Below are positions 37,353 through 46,165 of a stretch of DNA of 64,000 nucleotides, one piece after another. A program made the translations under genes and the position numbers. Location of the stretch: positions 8,556,001-8,620,000 of the forward strand of contig NZ_CP117522.1 in the NCBI RefSeq assembly GCF_031679605.1, read 5' to 3'. The DNA comes from Streptomyces luomodiensis (GTDB lineage Bacteria > Actinomycetota > Actinomycetes > Streptomycetales > Streptomycetaceae). Under the pieces are notes generated by a model, which saw only the letters and a list, made by a program, of their open reading frames with translations, ran no database searches and had not been told where the DNA came from. Position 1 is the stretch's first letter. Each line of letters begins with the position of its first letter.

Positions 37353-38507
37353 ATGTACGGCAAGGCATTCGCTCCTGAGTACCAGGGCTCGCTCACCACC
37401 CTGTCCGTTAACTCTTCGCTGGTCGACGTACTGGCAGCGGGCACCGAGCAGTTGCGGGCGGCCGAGCGGGGCGGCTCACCGGGGGAGGTGGCCCGTGCGG
37501 GGCTGGCGGTCGCCGAGGCGTACCGGAGGCTGGGGCACGTGGGTGAGGCCGACCGCGAGTGGAAGGCCAGCTACCGGGCGGCCCGTACGGCGGGGGACCT
37601 CGGGGCGATGGCGTGGGCGCTGTGGAGCGGAGGCACGCTCGCCCGGCAGCGGGGTGCGCTGGCGCTGGCGTGGCGGCTGCTGGGACTCGCGGCCGACCTC
37701 GGCGAACGCGGCGGGGACATCGTCGTCCGCGGCTACTCGCTCGCCGGGATGGCGGAAACCGGCCGTATCCAGGGGGACTACGAGGCCGTGGGCGCGCTGC
37801 ACGAGAAGCTCCTCGCCGAGGCGCGGAAGCGCGGCGAGGCGCGGCACACCGTATGGGCGCTGGAAGGCATCGCCCAGATGCACCGCAACACCGGGTCGTA
37901 CGACTCGGCCTACGCGATGTTCGAGGAGGCCGCGGGGATAGCCGCACAGGCCGAGGACCGGCGCGGACACGCGTGGGCGCTGCGCGGCATGGCCGACATC
38001 ATCTCCGTCCGCGACGGGGACGTGGAGCGCGCGCTGGAGCTGCTCTCCGAGGCCGAACTGACCTGCCGTGAGATGAACCTGGTGAGCGCGCTGGCGTACA
38101 ACCACAAGATGCGCGGCAACGTGCTCTACCGCGCGGGCCGTTACGAGGAGGCCCGCGCGATGTACGAGCAGGCGCTGGAGGAGTTCCGCGACATGAGCGA
38201 GCCGCGCGGCGAGGCGCTCGCCAGGCTCGGGCTCATCAAGTCCCTGGCCCGGCTGGGCCGCGACCGTGCCCGGACCGCCGAGGACCTGTCCGAACTGGCC
38301 ACCGCGCTGGAGCGGATCGGGCTGCGGCACGCCCGGCGGATGGTGGACCGGGCCCGGGAGGAGTTCGGTCTCACCGAGGCCGCGGAGGTCGCGGGGGTCG
38401 CGCAGGCTGTGGGGGACGCGCAGGCCGTGGGGGTCGCGCAGGCTGCGGGGGTCGCGGGGCCCGCGGGGGTCGTGGAGGGCGCGGAGATCGTGGGGGCGGC
38501 CCGATGA
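37353..38507 (+). CDS. Tetratricopeptide-repeat protein
   Basis: This 384-residue protein is built of about six TPR-type helix pairs (for example ALAWRLLGLAADLGERGGD, YDSAYAMFEEAAGIAAQAED, RYEEARAMYEQALEEFRD). It ends in a low-complexity tail of Val/Ala/Gly/Gln repeats (GVAQAVGDAQAVGVAQAAG). TPRs mediate protein contacts. There is no helix-turn-helix, signal peptide or enzyme domain. ATG 37353 follows GGAAAGG. Its last 4 bases (ATGA) overlap the polyprenyl-synthase start, so the two proteins are probably made in stoichiometry and may form a complex. The tail is read from near-identical DNA repeats around 38390-38470. Confidence 0.88.
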   Translation: MYGKAFAPEYQGSLTTLSVNSSLVDVLAAGTEQLRAAERGGSPGEVARAGLAVAEAYRRLGHVGEADREWKASYRAARTAGDLGAMAWALWSGGTLARQRGALALAWRLLGLAADLGERGGDIVVRGYSLAGMAETGRIQGDYEAVGALHEKLLAEARKRGEARHTVWALEGIAQMHRNTGSYDSAYAMFEEAAGIAAQAEDRRGHAWALRGMADIISVRDGDVERALELLSEAELTCREMNLVSALAYNHKMRGNVLYRAGRYEEARAMYEQALEEFRDMSEPRGEALARLGLIKSLARLGRDRARTAEDLSELATALERIGLRHARRMVDRAREEFGLTEAAEVAGVAQAVGDAQAVGVAQAAGVAGPAGVVEGAEIVGAAR

Positions 38508-39595
38508 CCACGGCAACCACGGCGTTCCCCGTGTTCCTCGGGGCGGACGAGATCACCGCGACCGCCGGCGACATCCTCGGCCGCTGCCGGGACCTGGTGC
38601 GCCCGGCGCTGGCCGAGGCGGTCGGGCGGCTGCACCCGTGGCTCGGCGAGATGGCCGCGTACTCCTTCGGCTGGTGCGATGTGGGCGGCACGCCCGCCGG
38701 GGGAGTGGGTGGCAAGGGGGTGCGGCAGGCGCTGGCCGTGCTGAGCGCGGAGGCGGCCGGGGCGTCCGGTGAGGCGGCGGTCGCCGGCGCGGTGGCCGTG
38801 GAGCTGGTGCACACCTTCTCACTGCTGCACGACGACATCATGGACGGCGACCAGACCCGGCGCTCCCGGCCCACCGTGTGGAAGGCGTACGGGACGGGCC
38901 CGGCCGTGCTCGCCGGCGACGCCCTGTACGCACTGGCGGTGGAGGTGCTCGCCGCCGCGCCCGGCGGCGGGACCGCGGCCGCGGTGCGCCGCCTGGGCAC
39001 CGCGATGGCCGACCTCTCCAGCGGACAGGCGGACGATCTGCTCTTCGAGTCGCGCCCCTGGACCGGGCCCACGGCGGTGGAGCCGGAGGAGTACCGCACG
39101 ATGGCCGAGCACAAGACCGGGGCGCTGCTCGGCTGCGCCGCCGCCCTGGGCGCCGCGCTCGCCGGGGCGCCGGAGACCACCGTGGCCACCTTGGACCGGG
39201 CCGGACGGCATATGGGCGTGGCGTTCCAGGTGGCGGACGATCTGCTGGGCATCTGGGGCGATCCCGCGGTCACCGGCAAACCCGTCCACCACGATCTGCG
39301 GCGGAGCAAGAAGACCTTCCCCGTGCTCGCCGCCCTGAGCGCCGACGGCCCCGGCGCCCCGGCCGCCGGACGGCTGGCCACCCTCCTGGAGGAGTTTCCC
39401 GACACTCCGGACGACGCCACCACGCACCGGGCGGCCGCTCTGATCGAGCAGGCCGGCGGCCGCATCGCGGCCCTGGCGGAGGCCGACCGTCACATCACCG
39501 CCGTGGAAGCGTGTCTGAACGGTCTGCCGCTGGCGCCGCGGGCGAGCGCGGAGCTGCGCACGCTGCTGGGCTTCCTGGTACGGCGCGAGATCTGA
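38504..39595 (+). CDS. Polyprenyl (geranylgeranyl/farnesyl) diphosphate synthase
   Basis: This 363-residue trans-prenyltransferase condenses isopentenyl diphosphate with an allylic diphosphate. The first Asp-rich motif is LLHDDIMDGDQTRRSRPT and the second QVADDLLGIWGD. The GGKxxRP loop reads GGKGVRQAL, so the usual Arg-Pro is altered. It lies in an operon with the TPR gene. No terpene cyclase or phytoene synthase is visible in the window, so the product chain length and use are unknown. A strong hairpin begins immediately after the stop. Confidence 0.92.
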   Translation: MTTATTAFPVFLGADEITATAGDILGRCRDLVRPALAEAVGRLHPWLGEMAAYSFGWCDVGGTPAGGVGGKGVRQALAVLSAEAAGASGEAAVAGAVAVELVHTFSLLHDDIMDGDQTRRSRPTVWKAYGTGPAVLAGDALYALAVEVLAAAPGGGTAAAVRRLGTAMADLSSGQADDLLFESRPWTGPTAVEPEEYRTMAEHKTGALLGCAAALGAALAGAPETTVATLDRAGRHMGVAFQVADDLLGIWGDPAVTGKPVHHDLRRSKKTFPVLAALSADGPGAPAAGRLATLLEEFPDTPDDATTHRAAALIEQAGGRIAALAEADRHITAVEACLNGLPLAPRASAELRTLLGFLVRREI

Positions 39596-39636
39596 CCGCC
39601 CCGGTGAGGGGCCGGCCCGCCCCTCATCCGGGGCGG
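39596..39636 (+). terminator. Rho-independent-like hairpin after the polyprenyl synthase
   Basis: CCGCCCCGGTGAGGGG (39596-39611) pairs with CCCCTCATCCGGGGCGG (39620-39636) with one bulged base and an 8-nt loop. It starts at the base after the stop codon and has no U-tract, as is common in Streptomyces terminators. Confidence 0.7.
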
Positions 39637-39773
39637 TCGAACCTCACCCGGGGCGGTCGAAGCGTCATCGTGGCGGCGGGTGCGCGCACGGCCACCGCCC
39701 CTCCTCCGGCGCGGTCACGCCCTCCGCTGGGTAGGAGGACGAGTCACAGCGTCAGGAGAGGAGAAGACGACAG

Positions 39774-40709
39774 ATGACACGCATCGTGCGCTTCGCCGAC
39801 GACGCCGGGACCGTCCGGACCGGAGTGGCCGACGACACCGGCGGAGTACGGGCCTTCCCCGGGGCGCCGCTCATCGCCGAGCTGCTGCGGCTGTCCGGGG
39901 CGGAGCTGCGGGCCCTGGTGGACAACACCGTCTCCGGCCCCGCCGCCGCCCACGAGGAGGACGTCCTGCTGCTGCCGCCGCTGGACGGGCTGATGGAGCT
40001 GTGGGCCGCGGGGGTGACGTATGAACGCTCCCGCGAGGCCAGGGTGGAGGAGAGCGCCGAGCAGTCGGTGTACGAGCGGATCTACGACGCCGAGCGCCCG
40101 GAGCTGTTCTTCAAGGCGGCGCCCTGGCGGGTGGTGACCGACGGTGAGCCGATCGCCGTACGGGACGACTCCGAGCTGAACGTCCCCGAGCCCGAACTGG
40201 CGCTGGTCCTCAACCGGCACGGCGAGACCGTCGGCTATCTGGTCGCCGACGACGTCAGCTCACGGTCCATCGAGGGTGCGAATCCGCTCTACCTCCCCCA
40301 GGCCAAGATCTACGCCGGAAGCGCCGCCGTGTCCTCCGGCATCGTGCCCGCCTGGGAGATCGCCGCCCCCGACGCGCTGGACATCACCCTGGTGGTCTGG
40401 CGCGACGGCGAGGCGGCCTTCCGGTCGGCCACCTCCACGGCCGCGTTCCACCGCACCCCGCGGGGGCTGGTGGAGCATCTGTGGCGCTCCCAGCCCTTCC
40501 CCGACGGCGCCGTGCTGTCCACCGGCACCGGTATCGTGCCCGCGCTCGACTTCACCCTGCGGGCCGGGGACGTCGTGGAGATGTCCATCGAGGGGGTGGG
40601 CACCCTGCGCAACCCGGTACGCGCCGGTCAGGCCGAGCTGGACTGGCTGGTGGAAGCCATCAGCGATCCGCTCACGCGCCGTGCCCACCGAGGCGGCTCC
40701 CCGAAGTGA
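39774..40709 (+). CDS. Fumarylacetoacetate hydrolase (FAH) family protein
   Basis: This 311-residue FAH-fold protein has the metal-binding acid pattern NVPEPELALVLN plus a later Asp (LVADDVSSRSIEG). The active-site region follows with LYLPQAKIYAG and STGTGIVP. Family members hydrolyse or decarboxylate beta-diketones and 2-oxo-hydroxy acids (for example 2-keto-4-pentenoate hydratase type, acylpyruvases). It stands alone; ribosome-binding site AGGAGAGGAG precedes its ATG. The N-terminal 90-residue portion matches the extra domain of the 2-hydroxyhepta-2,4-diene-1,7-dioate isomerase-like subgroup. Confidence 0.87.
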   Translation: MTRIVRFADDAGTVRTGVADDTGGVRAFPGAPLIAELLRLSGAELRALVDNTVSGPAAAHEEDVLLLPPLDGLMELWAAGVTYERSREARVEESAEQSVYERIYDAERPELFFKAAPWRVVTDGEPIAVRDDSELNVPEPELALVLNRHGETVGYLVADDVSSRSIEGANPLYLPQAKIYAGSAAVSSGIVPAWEIAAPDALDITLVVWRDGEAAFRSATSTAAFHRTPRGLVEHLWRSQPFPDGAVLSTGTGIVPALDFTLRAGDVVEMSIEGVGTLRNPVRAGQAELDWLVEAISDPLTRRAHRGGSPK

Positions 40710-40787
40710 TCCCGGTCCCGAAGTGATCCCGGCTCCCCGGAACGATCCGGCTCCGCGACGGCCGTCCCGCGCGTGGCCGGCCGGTCC

Positions 40788-41426
40788 TCAGCGTGCGAGC
40801 GAGACCGCGTCGCCCATGACGACGACGGGTCCGCGGTCCGGGTCCAGCGCCCGCAGCAGCTCCTTCATCGGGCCCTTCCCGAGGCTCACACATCCGCGCG
40901 TGGGGCCGCCGTGGTCGACGTGCAGCCAGATGCCGCCGCCCCGGTCCGGACCGAGCGGGCGGGTCCGGTCCAGGGGTGAGGTGCCGGGCGCGCGGTTGTA
41001 GTCGATGGCGACCACGTAGTCGAACGAGCCGGTCAGGGGCTCGCCGTCGAAGCCCGTGCCGCTCGTGGTGAAGCCGGCCGAATGGTCGTAGGGCAGCCGG
41101 GTCCCGGGGTCGGGGAGCCGGCCGCCGGCGTCTGTGAGGGTGTAGACGCCGATGGGGGAGCGCAGATCACCCTCGCGGTGGTGGTCGGTCCAGCCCTCCA
41201 GCGCGTTGTGCGCCGGCCGACTCGTCCCGGCCCGCCAGCCGGTGCCGGTGCGCTCGTACAGGATGGCCGTGGACACCGGCGCGTTCCGGTCGTGTCCGGC
41301 CACCACCAGGACCTGCCGGGACCGGCGCGGCACCCTGGCCCAGGTCCGGGGCCCCACGCCAGGTGGCCTCCCCGCTGCCTCCTCCGGGGTGACGCCGGGC
41401 GGGCGGCCGGCCGTATGGCTGGTCAT
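40788..41426 (-). CDS. L,D-transpeptidase (YkuD)-fold protein without a signal peptide
   Basis: This 212-residue protein has a YkuD-like catalytic site: HVDHGGPTRGCVSLGKG with the nucleophilic Cys, preceded by FDYVVAIDYNR and GGGIWLHVD. Such enzymes make 3-3 peptidoglycan cross-links outside the membrane. Here the start (ATG 41426) has a clear GAGGGGAG ribosome-binding site and the N-terminus MTSHTAGRPPGVTPEEAA has no signal peptide or membrane anchor. It may be exported by another route, act in the cytoplasm, or need an unseen upstream start. Confidence 0.82.
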   Translation of the reverse strand: MTSHTAGRPPGVTPEEAAGRPPGVGPRTWARVPRRSRQVLVVAGHDRNAPVSTAILYERTGTGWRAGTSRPAHNALEGWTDHHREGDLRSPIGVYTLTDAGGRLPDPGTRLPYDHSAGFTTSGTGFDGEPLTGSFDYVVAIDYNRAPGTSPLDRTRPLGPDRGGGIWLHVDHGGPTRGCVSLGKGPMKELLRALDPDRGPVVVMGDAVSLAR

Positions 41427-41576
41427 ATCGCGCTCCCCTCAGCGGTGACACGTCGTCCCCGTATCGACGCTAACCGCGTATCCGCCCGCGTCGGTACGCA
41501 TGCGCGTCTCCGCCCGCGCAGGTCCGTATGCGCACCTTGGGGAACGTGTGTCCGATGACATCGGTACGCTGCCCAT

Positions 41577-42203
41577 ATGGGCGTATATCTCCAGGGTTCG
41601 CTCTTCGACCAGGCCGACGACATCGGTCTCGGCCCGCTGCGCGGGATGCGCAGGACCGAGCTCGGGTCCGGGGCCTGGATCGATCTGCGGCCCGGGTGGC
41701 TGAGCGGGGCGGACGACCTGTTCACCCGGCTCGTCGCCGAGGTCCCCTGGAAGGCCGAGCGGCGGCACATGTACGAGCAGATGGTGGACGTTCCCCGGCT
41801 GCTCGCCTTCTACGGCGCCGAGGACCCGCTGCCGCACCCCGTCCTGGCCGAGGCCAGGGCGGCGCTCTCCGCGTACTACGCCACCGAGCTGGGGGAGCCC
41901 TTCACCACGGCCGGGCTGTGCTACTACCGGGACGGCCGGGACAGCGTGGCCTGGCACGGCGACCGCATCGGCCGGGGCAGCAGCGAGGACACCATGGTCG
42001 CCATCCTGTCCGTGGGCGCGCCCCGGGACCTGCTGCTGCGCCCGCGCGGTGGCGGCGGCACCGTGCGACGGCCGCTCGGCCACGGGGACCTGCTGGTGAT
42101 GGGCGGCTCCTGCCAGCGGACCTGGGAACACGCGATCCCCAAGTCCGCCCGTGCCGCCGGCCCGCGGATCAGCGTCCAGTTCCGCCCCAGCGGCGTGGGG
42201 TGA
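41577..42203 (+). CDS. AlkB-type 2-oxoglutarate/Fe(II) dioxygenase
   Basis: This 208-residue protein oxidatively demethylates alkylated bases. Iron ligands are the HxD of AWHGDRIG and the His in TWEHAIPK. The 2-oxoglutarate-binding Arg is in GPRISVQFRP, with the second Arg spaced six residues on. Segment TTAGLCYYRDGRDSVAW is the substrate lid. Length and motif order are those of actinobacterial AlkB. It is convergent with the MHS transporter gene, with only 9 bp between the ends. It is monocistronic; regulation is not visible apart from a CCGAT/ATCGG dyad at 41552-41564. Confidence 0.93.
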   Translation: MGVYLQGSLFDQADDIGLGPLRGMRRTELGSGAWIDLRPGWLSGADDLFTRLVAEVPWKAERRHMYEQMVDVPRLLAFYGAEDPLPHPVLAEARAALSAYYATELGEPFTTAGLCYYRDGRDSVAWHGDRIGRGSSEDTMVAILSVGAPRDLLLRPRGGGGTVRRPLGHGDLLVMGGSCQRTWEHAIPKSARAAGPRISVQFRPSGVG

Positions 42204-42212
42204 GGCCGGCGG

Positions 42213-43538
42213 TCACCCGTGAGCCTGGGACCCGATCGGGTCGTCCTCCAGATCGGTGGTGTGGGTCTCCTTCAGGAACCACACGCACAGCGCGGAGATC
42301 AGGGCGATCACCACGATGTAGCCGGACACCGGCAGCGATGAGCCGGTGGAGGCGACGAGCTGGGTGGCGAGGACGGGGGTGACGCCGCCGCCGACGATGC
42401 CGCTCGCGTTGTAGGCCACGGACGCGCCGGTGTAGCGGTAGCGGGTGGCGAACATCTCCGGGAGGTAGGCGCCCATCGGGCCGTACAGCGCCGCGAAGGC
42501 CAGCATCCCGACGGCCATCGCGAGCCCGATGAGCAGTGGCTCACCGGTGTTGATCAGGGCGAACATGGGATACGCCCACAGCGCGGCCAGAATCCCCGCG
42601 CTCAGGCAGACGGTACGGCGGCCGATGCGGTCGGACACCACGGCCAGTACCGGCGTGGCCAGGCCGAGCACGAGCGCCGCCACCATCGCGCACAGCAGCA
42701 GCATGTCCTTGTCGAGGTCCAGCTCCGTGGTGCCGTAGGACAGCGCGAAGGTCGTGATCGTGTAGAAGAGCGTGTGCGCGAGGATGAAGGCGCAGGTCGA
42801 CAGGGCCAGAGTGGCGCCCTGGCGGCGGACCACGTCGACGATGGGCGTCTTGGCCCGCTCCTGCTGTTCCAGCGCCTTCTGGAAGACCGGTGTCTCGGCG
42901 ATCCGCATCCGGATGTAGTAGCCGACGACGACCAGCGCCGCGCTGGCCAGGAACGGGATCCGCCACCCCCAGGACTCGAAGGTCGCGTCGTCCATTACCC
43001 GGCCCAGCAGCAGGAACGAGCCGCCGGCGATGATGAAGCCGATGGCCGGGCCGATCTGCGGGAAGCTCGACCACAGCCCCCGCTTGCCCCGGGGCGCGTA
43101 CTCGGTGGCCAGCAGCACCGCGCCGCCCCACTCGCCGCCCAGCCCCACACCCTGGAGGAAACGGCACAGCACCAGCAGTACGGGCGCCGCGATCCCGACC
43201 GTCCCGTAGGTGGGCAGCAGCCCGATGGCGACCGTTCCCGTCCCCATCACGAGCAGCGAGGTGACCAGCATCGCCTTGCGCCCGGTGCGGTCCCCGAAGT
43301 GTCCGAAGATGACCGCGCCGATCGGGCGGGCGACGAAGCCCACACCGAAGGTGGCGAACGCGGCCAGCGTGCCCGCGAGCGCGGAGAAGGTGGGGAAGAA
43401 CAGCTTGCCGAGGACGAGCGCGGCCGCCGTCCCGTAGATGTAGAAGTCGTAGAACTCGATCGCCGTTCCGACGAAGCTGGCGACCGCGATCCGTGTCGTG
43501 GACACGGTGCGGCCGGCGGGCGGGGCGAGGGTGGACAT
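42213..43538 (-). CDS. MFS transporter, MHS (metabolite:H+ symporter) type
   Basis: This 441-residue, 12-helix importer carries the family signature GTAIEFYDFYIYG in helix 1, the loop GHFGDRTGRKA, RFLQGVGLGGEWGGA and ATEYAPRGKRGLWSSFPQIG. Like the transporter at 15823 it should take up an organic acid with protons, but the two are not close duplicates. ATG 43538 is the first start where homology begins; the in-frame extension upstream is intergenic-like. The PucR regulator lies 158 bp upstream on the same strand and probably controls it in response to its substrate. Confidence 0.93.
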   Translation of the reverse strand: MSTLAPPAGRTVSTTRIAVASFVGTAIEFYDFYIYGTAAALVLGKLFFPTFSALAGTLAAFATFGVGFVARPIGAVIFGHFGDRTGRKAMLVTSLLVMGTGTVAIGLLPTYGTVGIAAPVLLVLCRFLQGVGLGGEWGGAVLLATEYAPRGKRGLWSSFPQIGPAIGFIIAGGSFLLLGRVMDDATFESWGWRIPFLASAALVVVGYYIRMRIAETPVFQKALEQQERAKTPIVDVVRRQGATLALSTCAFILAHTLFYTITTFALSYGTTELDLDKDMLLLCAMVAALVLGLATPVLAVVSDRIGRRTVCLSAGILAALWAYPMFALINTGEPLLIGLAMAVGMLAFAALYGPMGAYLPEMFATRYRYTGASVAYNASGIVGGGVTPVLATQLVASTGSSLPVSGYIVVIALISALCVWFLKETHTTDLEDDPIGSQAHG

Positions 43539-43696
43539 GGCGGCGGCTCCCAGGTGACGTGCACTGCGGTCGGAGTATCTGGCCCGGCCAGGGGGCATGC
43601 CACCGTTCCCTGTCGGGAATCGGCCGGATGCTTTCCTCTCTTTGTCGAAAAGCCGACGGTCGCCGGGGGGCCGTCGGCCGTGGTCGGTCCGGCGGC

Positions 43697-44920
43697 TCAT
43701 CCCTGGCCGGCCGCGCGCATCAGGGAACGCAGCCGCAGCCCCAGATGGAGCGTCAGCCGGTTGTCGCCGTCGGCCAGGTCCAGTCCGGTGAGTTCCGCGA
43801 TGCGCTGGAGCCGGTAGTACAGCGAGGTGCGGTGGAGGTGCAGGGCGTCCGCGGTGCGCGGCGCCGAACCGGCGTGGTCGAGGTAGGCCGCGAGCGTCTC
43901 GGTGAGGCGGCCCGACGGGTCCCGGGCCAGCAGGGCGCGCAGCGGCGCGGGCAGCAGCGCGGGAGTCAGCCGGTCCGGCGGGATCAGCGACAGGGGTGCC
44001 AGCGCGCCGAGTTCGGCCCAGCGCACGACGCCGTCACCGCCGGTTTGCGGTCCGGCCGCCCGTGCGGCGCCCGCCGCCTGCTCGTACGACATCCACGCCT
44101 GTTCGACACCGCCCTCCACGGTCTCGCCGATCCCCGCCACACACTCCGCCGACCCGTCCAGCACCGACCGCACCTGCTGGAGGAGGACCGCCGCCCGAGC
44201 GCGCAGCCGCTCCTCGGGTACGGGCCGGTCGGAGCAGGTCAGCAGCAGCCCGCGCGGCCCGTCCAGGCAGAACTCGGTGTGCAGCGCGCGGTCACCGGCC
44301 ACCCGCTCGAGCCCGGTGCGCAGCGCCACCTCCACCACCCCCGCGCGGTCGGCCGGCGGATCACCGACGACCCGCGCGACCGTGACGCCGGCGCAGCGGG
44401 CGGACGGCAGCCGGCCACCGCGGACGAGCGCGTCCCGCCCGGCCTTGCGCACCGTGGCCGACGGGCTCAGCAGCTGCCGCAACGCCTCCTCGCGGGCCAT
44501 CCGCTCGGTGTCCCGCGCGGCGAACTCCCCGTACATGAGGGGAGCGAGGACACCGGTGGCCTCGACGACGGCCTCGACACTGGCGGGGGAGAGGGAGCCG
44601 TCGGGGTCGATGACCATGAGCAGGCCGAGCAGTTGGTGCCGCCACCGTATCGGCGCGCACAGCCGCGCCCGCATGCCCAGGTCGTCGCGCGGCGGGATGA
44701 CACCGGGTTCGGTCCAGCGGTCGACCCCCTGGGCGAGGATGTGCCCGGCCGCCGCGCTGCCCGCGTCCCGCTGGAGCACCGCCCGGACCCGCACCCGGTC
44801 CTCGTCGCCGAAGTGGCGGCTCGCACACAGGATGTGCACCCGTGGGTCGTTGACCGCGACGGACCGGCCGATGCGCTCCGCCAGCTCGTCCACGACGTCC
44901 TGAAGCCGGCCTTCGAGCAT
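43697..44920 (-). CDS. PucR-family transcriptional regulator
   Basis: This 407-residue regulator has an N-terminal GAF-like sensor domain (LQDVVDELAERIGRSVAVND ... APIRWRHQLLGLLMVID) and a central GGDEF-like CdaR domain. The C-terminal PucR helix-turn-helix reads TLAAYLDHAGSAPRTADALH and LHRTSLYYRLQRIAELTGLDL. PucR/CdaR proteins activate catabolic and transport genes in response to their substrate. The gene is upstream of the MHS transporter and divergent from the SDR at 45108. GGGAGG lies 8 nt before its ATG. Confidence 0.93.
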   Translation of the reverse strand: MLEGRLQDVVDELAERIGRSVAVNDPRVHILCASRHFGDEDRVRVRAVLQRDAGSAAAGHILAQGVDRWTEPGVIPPRDDLGMRARLCAPIRWRHQLLGLLMVIDPDGSLSPASVEAVVEATGVLAPLMYGEFAARDTERMAREEALRQLLSPSATVRKAGRDALVRGGRLPSARCAGVTVARVVGDPPADRAGVVEVALRTGLERVAGDRALHTEFCLDGPRGLLLTCSDRPVPEERLRARAAVLLQQVRSVLDGSAECVAGIGETVEGGVEQAWMSYEQAAGAARAAGPQTGGDGVVRWAELGALAPLSLIPPDRLTPALLPAPLRALLARDPSGRLTETLAAYLDHAGSAPRTADALHLHRTSLYYRLQRIAELTGLDLADGDNRLTLHLGLRLRSLMRAAGQG

Positions 44921-45107
44921 CGTCCATCACCTCCCGCCGGACGGGCCGGGTGGCCCGTCGCTGCTGCCGATCGGAAAGATCTTTACGTATGTCTCGACCG
45001 ATGTGAAGGGTGATGACCTGCTGTTTTCTACAGATCGAGGAGGCGGTGCGAGGTGTTTGCGACGGCCGTCGGTGGCCCCGGGACACCCCGGTGTCCAGGA
45101 TCGGGCC

Positions 45108-45905
45108 ATGCACAGGGGACGACGACTGGCCGACCGCACCGCCCTCGTCTTCGGGGCCGGCTCGAGCGGGGACGGGGTGAGCAACGGCCAGGCCGCCGCG
45201 CTCGCGTTCGCCCGGGAGGGGGCGCGGGTGGCGGCGATCGACATCGACGCGGACCAGGCCCGCCGCACGGCCGAGGCGATCACGGCCGAGGGTGGCACGG
45301 CGCTGCCCCTGACGGCGGATGTCACCGACGAGGAGCAGGTGGCCGCCGCCGTCGCGTTGGCCGAGCGCGCACTGGGCACGCCCACGGTGCTGCACAACAA
45401 CGTCGGCGTGGCCCGGCTGGGCGACATCACCGGACTCGACCTGGCCGACTGGCAGTCCGCCCTCGCGATCAATGTCGGCGGTGTCTTCCTGACCTGCAAG
45501 CACGTACTGCCGCGCATGGTGGCGGCGGGTGGCGGGGCGGTGGTCAACGTGTCCTCGATCGCCGCGATACGCGACACCGGGTATCCGTACCCGAGCTACA
45601 GCGCATCGAAGGCGGCCGTCAACCAGCTCACGGTCAGCCTGGCGCTGCGCCACGCCGCCGAGGGCATCCGGGTGAACGCCGTGATGCCCGGACTCATCGA
45701 CACCCCGCTGGTGGCCCGGCAGATCGTGGCCGGGGCGGACGACCCCGAGGCCGCGCTCGCGGCCCGCCACGCGGTGAGCCCGACGGGCCGCATGGGCAGC
45801 CCGTGGGACGTCGCGGCCGCCGCCGTCTTCCTCGCCTCGGACGAGGCCGCGTACATCAACGGCGTATGCCTGCCCGTGGACGGTGGCCTCACGGCGCGCT
45901 GCTGA
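45108..45905 (+). CDS. SDR family oxidoreductase
   Basis: This 265-residue SDR carries an expanded cofactor loop (GAGSSGDGVSNGQAAALAF rather than GxxxGIG), AIDIDADQ for NAD preference and HNNVGVA for the NNAG motif. The active site reads NVSSIAAI then YSASKAAV, intact. Divergent from PucR, it likely oxidises the compound imported by the MHS transporter. The start is uncertain: ATG 45108 matches the family N-terminus but has only a weak GGATCGGG ribosome-binding site. Confidence 0.9.
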   Translation: MHRGRRLADRTALVFGAGSSGDGVSNGQAAALAFAREGARVAAIDIDADQARRTAEAITAEGGTALPLTADVTDEEQVAAAVALAERALGTPTVLHNNVGVARLGDITGLDLADWQSALAINVGGVFLTCKHVLPRMVAAGGGAVVNVSSIAAIRDTGYPYPSYSASKAAVNQLTVSLALRHAAEGIRVNAVMPGLIDTPLVARQIVAGADDPEAALAARHAVSPTGRMGSPWDVAAAAVFLASDEAAYINGVCLPVDGGLTARC

Positions 45906-45974
45906 GCGTCATTTTGGTCCAGACCATTGACAGACGGGGTCCGCGGGCGCTGTCATGGGGGACCGTCAGCTCTG

Positions 45975-45986
45975 GAGAGCGCTCTC
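45975..45986. promoter_or_regulatory. LacI/CebR-like operator upstream of the secreted trio
   Basis: GAGAGCGCTCTC is a perfect 12-bp palindrome with the AGCGCT core of LacI-family operators (compare TGGGAGCGCTCCCA at 30927). It lies about 180 bp upstream of the thaumatin-like gene in a 260-bp gap, so it is a candidate site for sugar-responsive control of the secreted cluster. Confidence 0.5.
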
Positions 45987-46165
45987 AGGCCGATGCTATC
46001 GCCTGGGCCGGACCTCGGAGAGTTTTCGTGCGCAAAGGTTGTCATGATCGTGACGAACTGCTCGTGATCAACCTCGCTCGGTCGTGGGAGCGCCACGGCG
46101 CATGACCTTCCGGCGGCACCGCCGGCTCTTCCGTAACACCTTTCCCCCACGACGAAAGAGGAACC

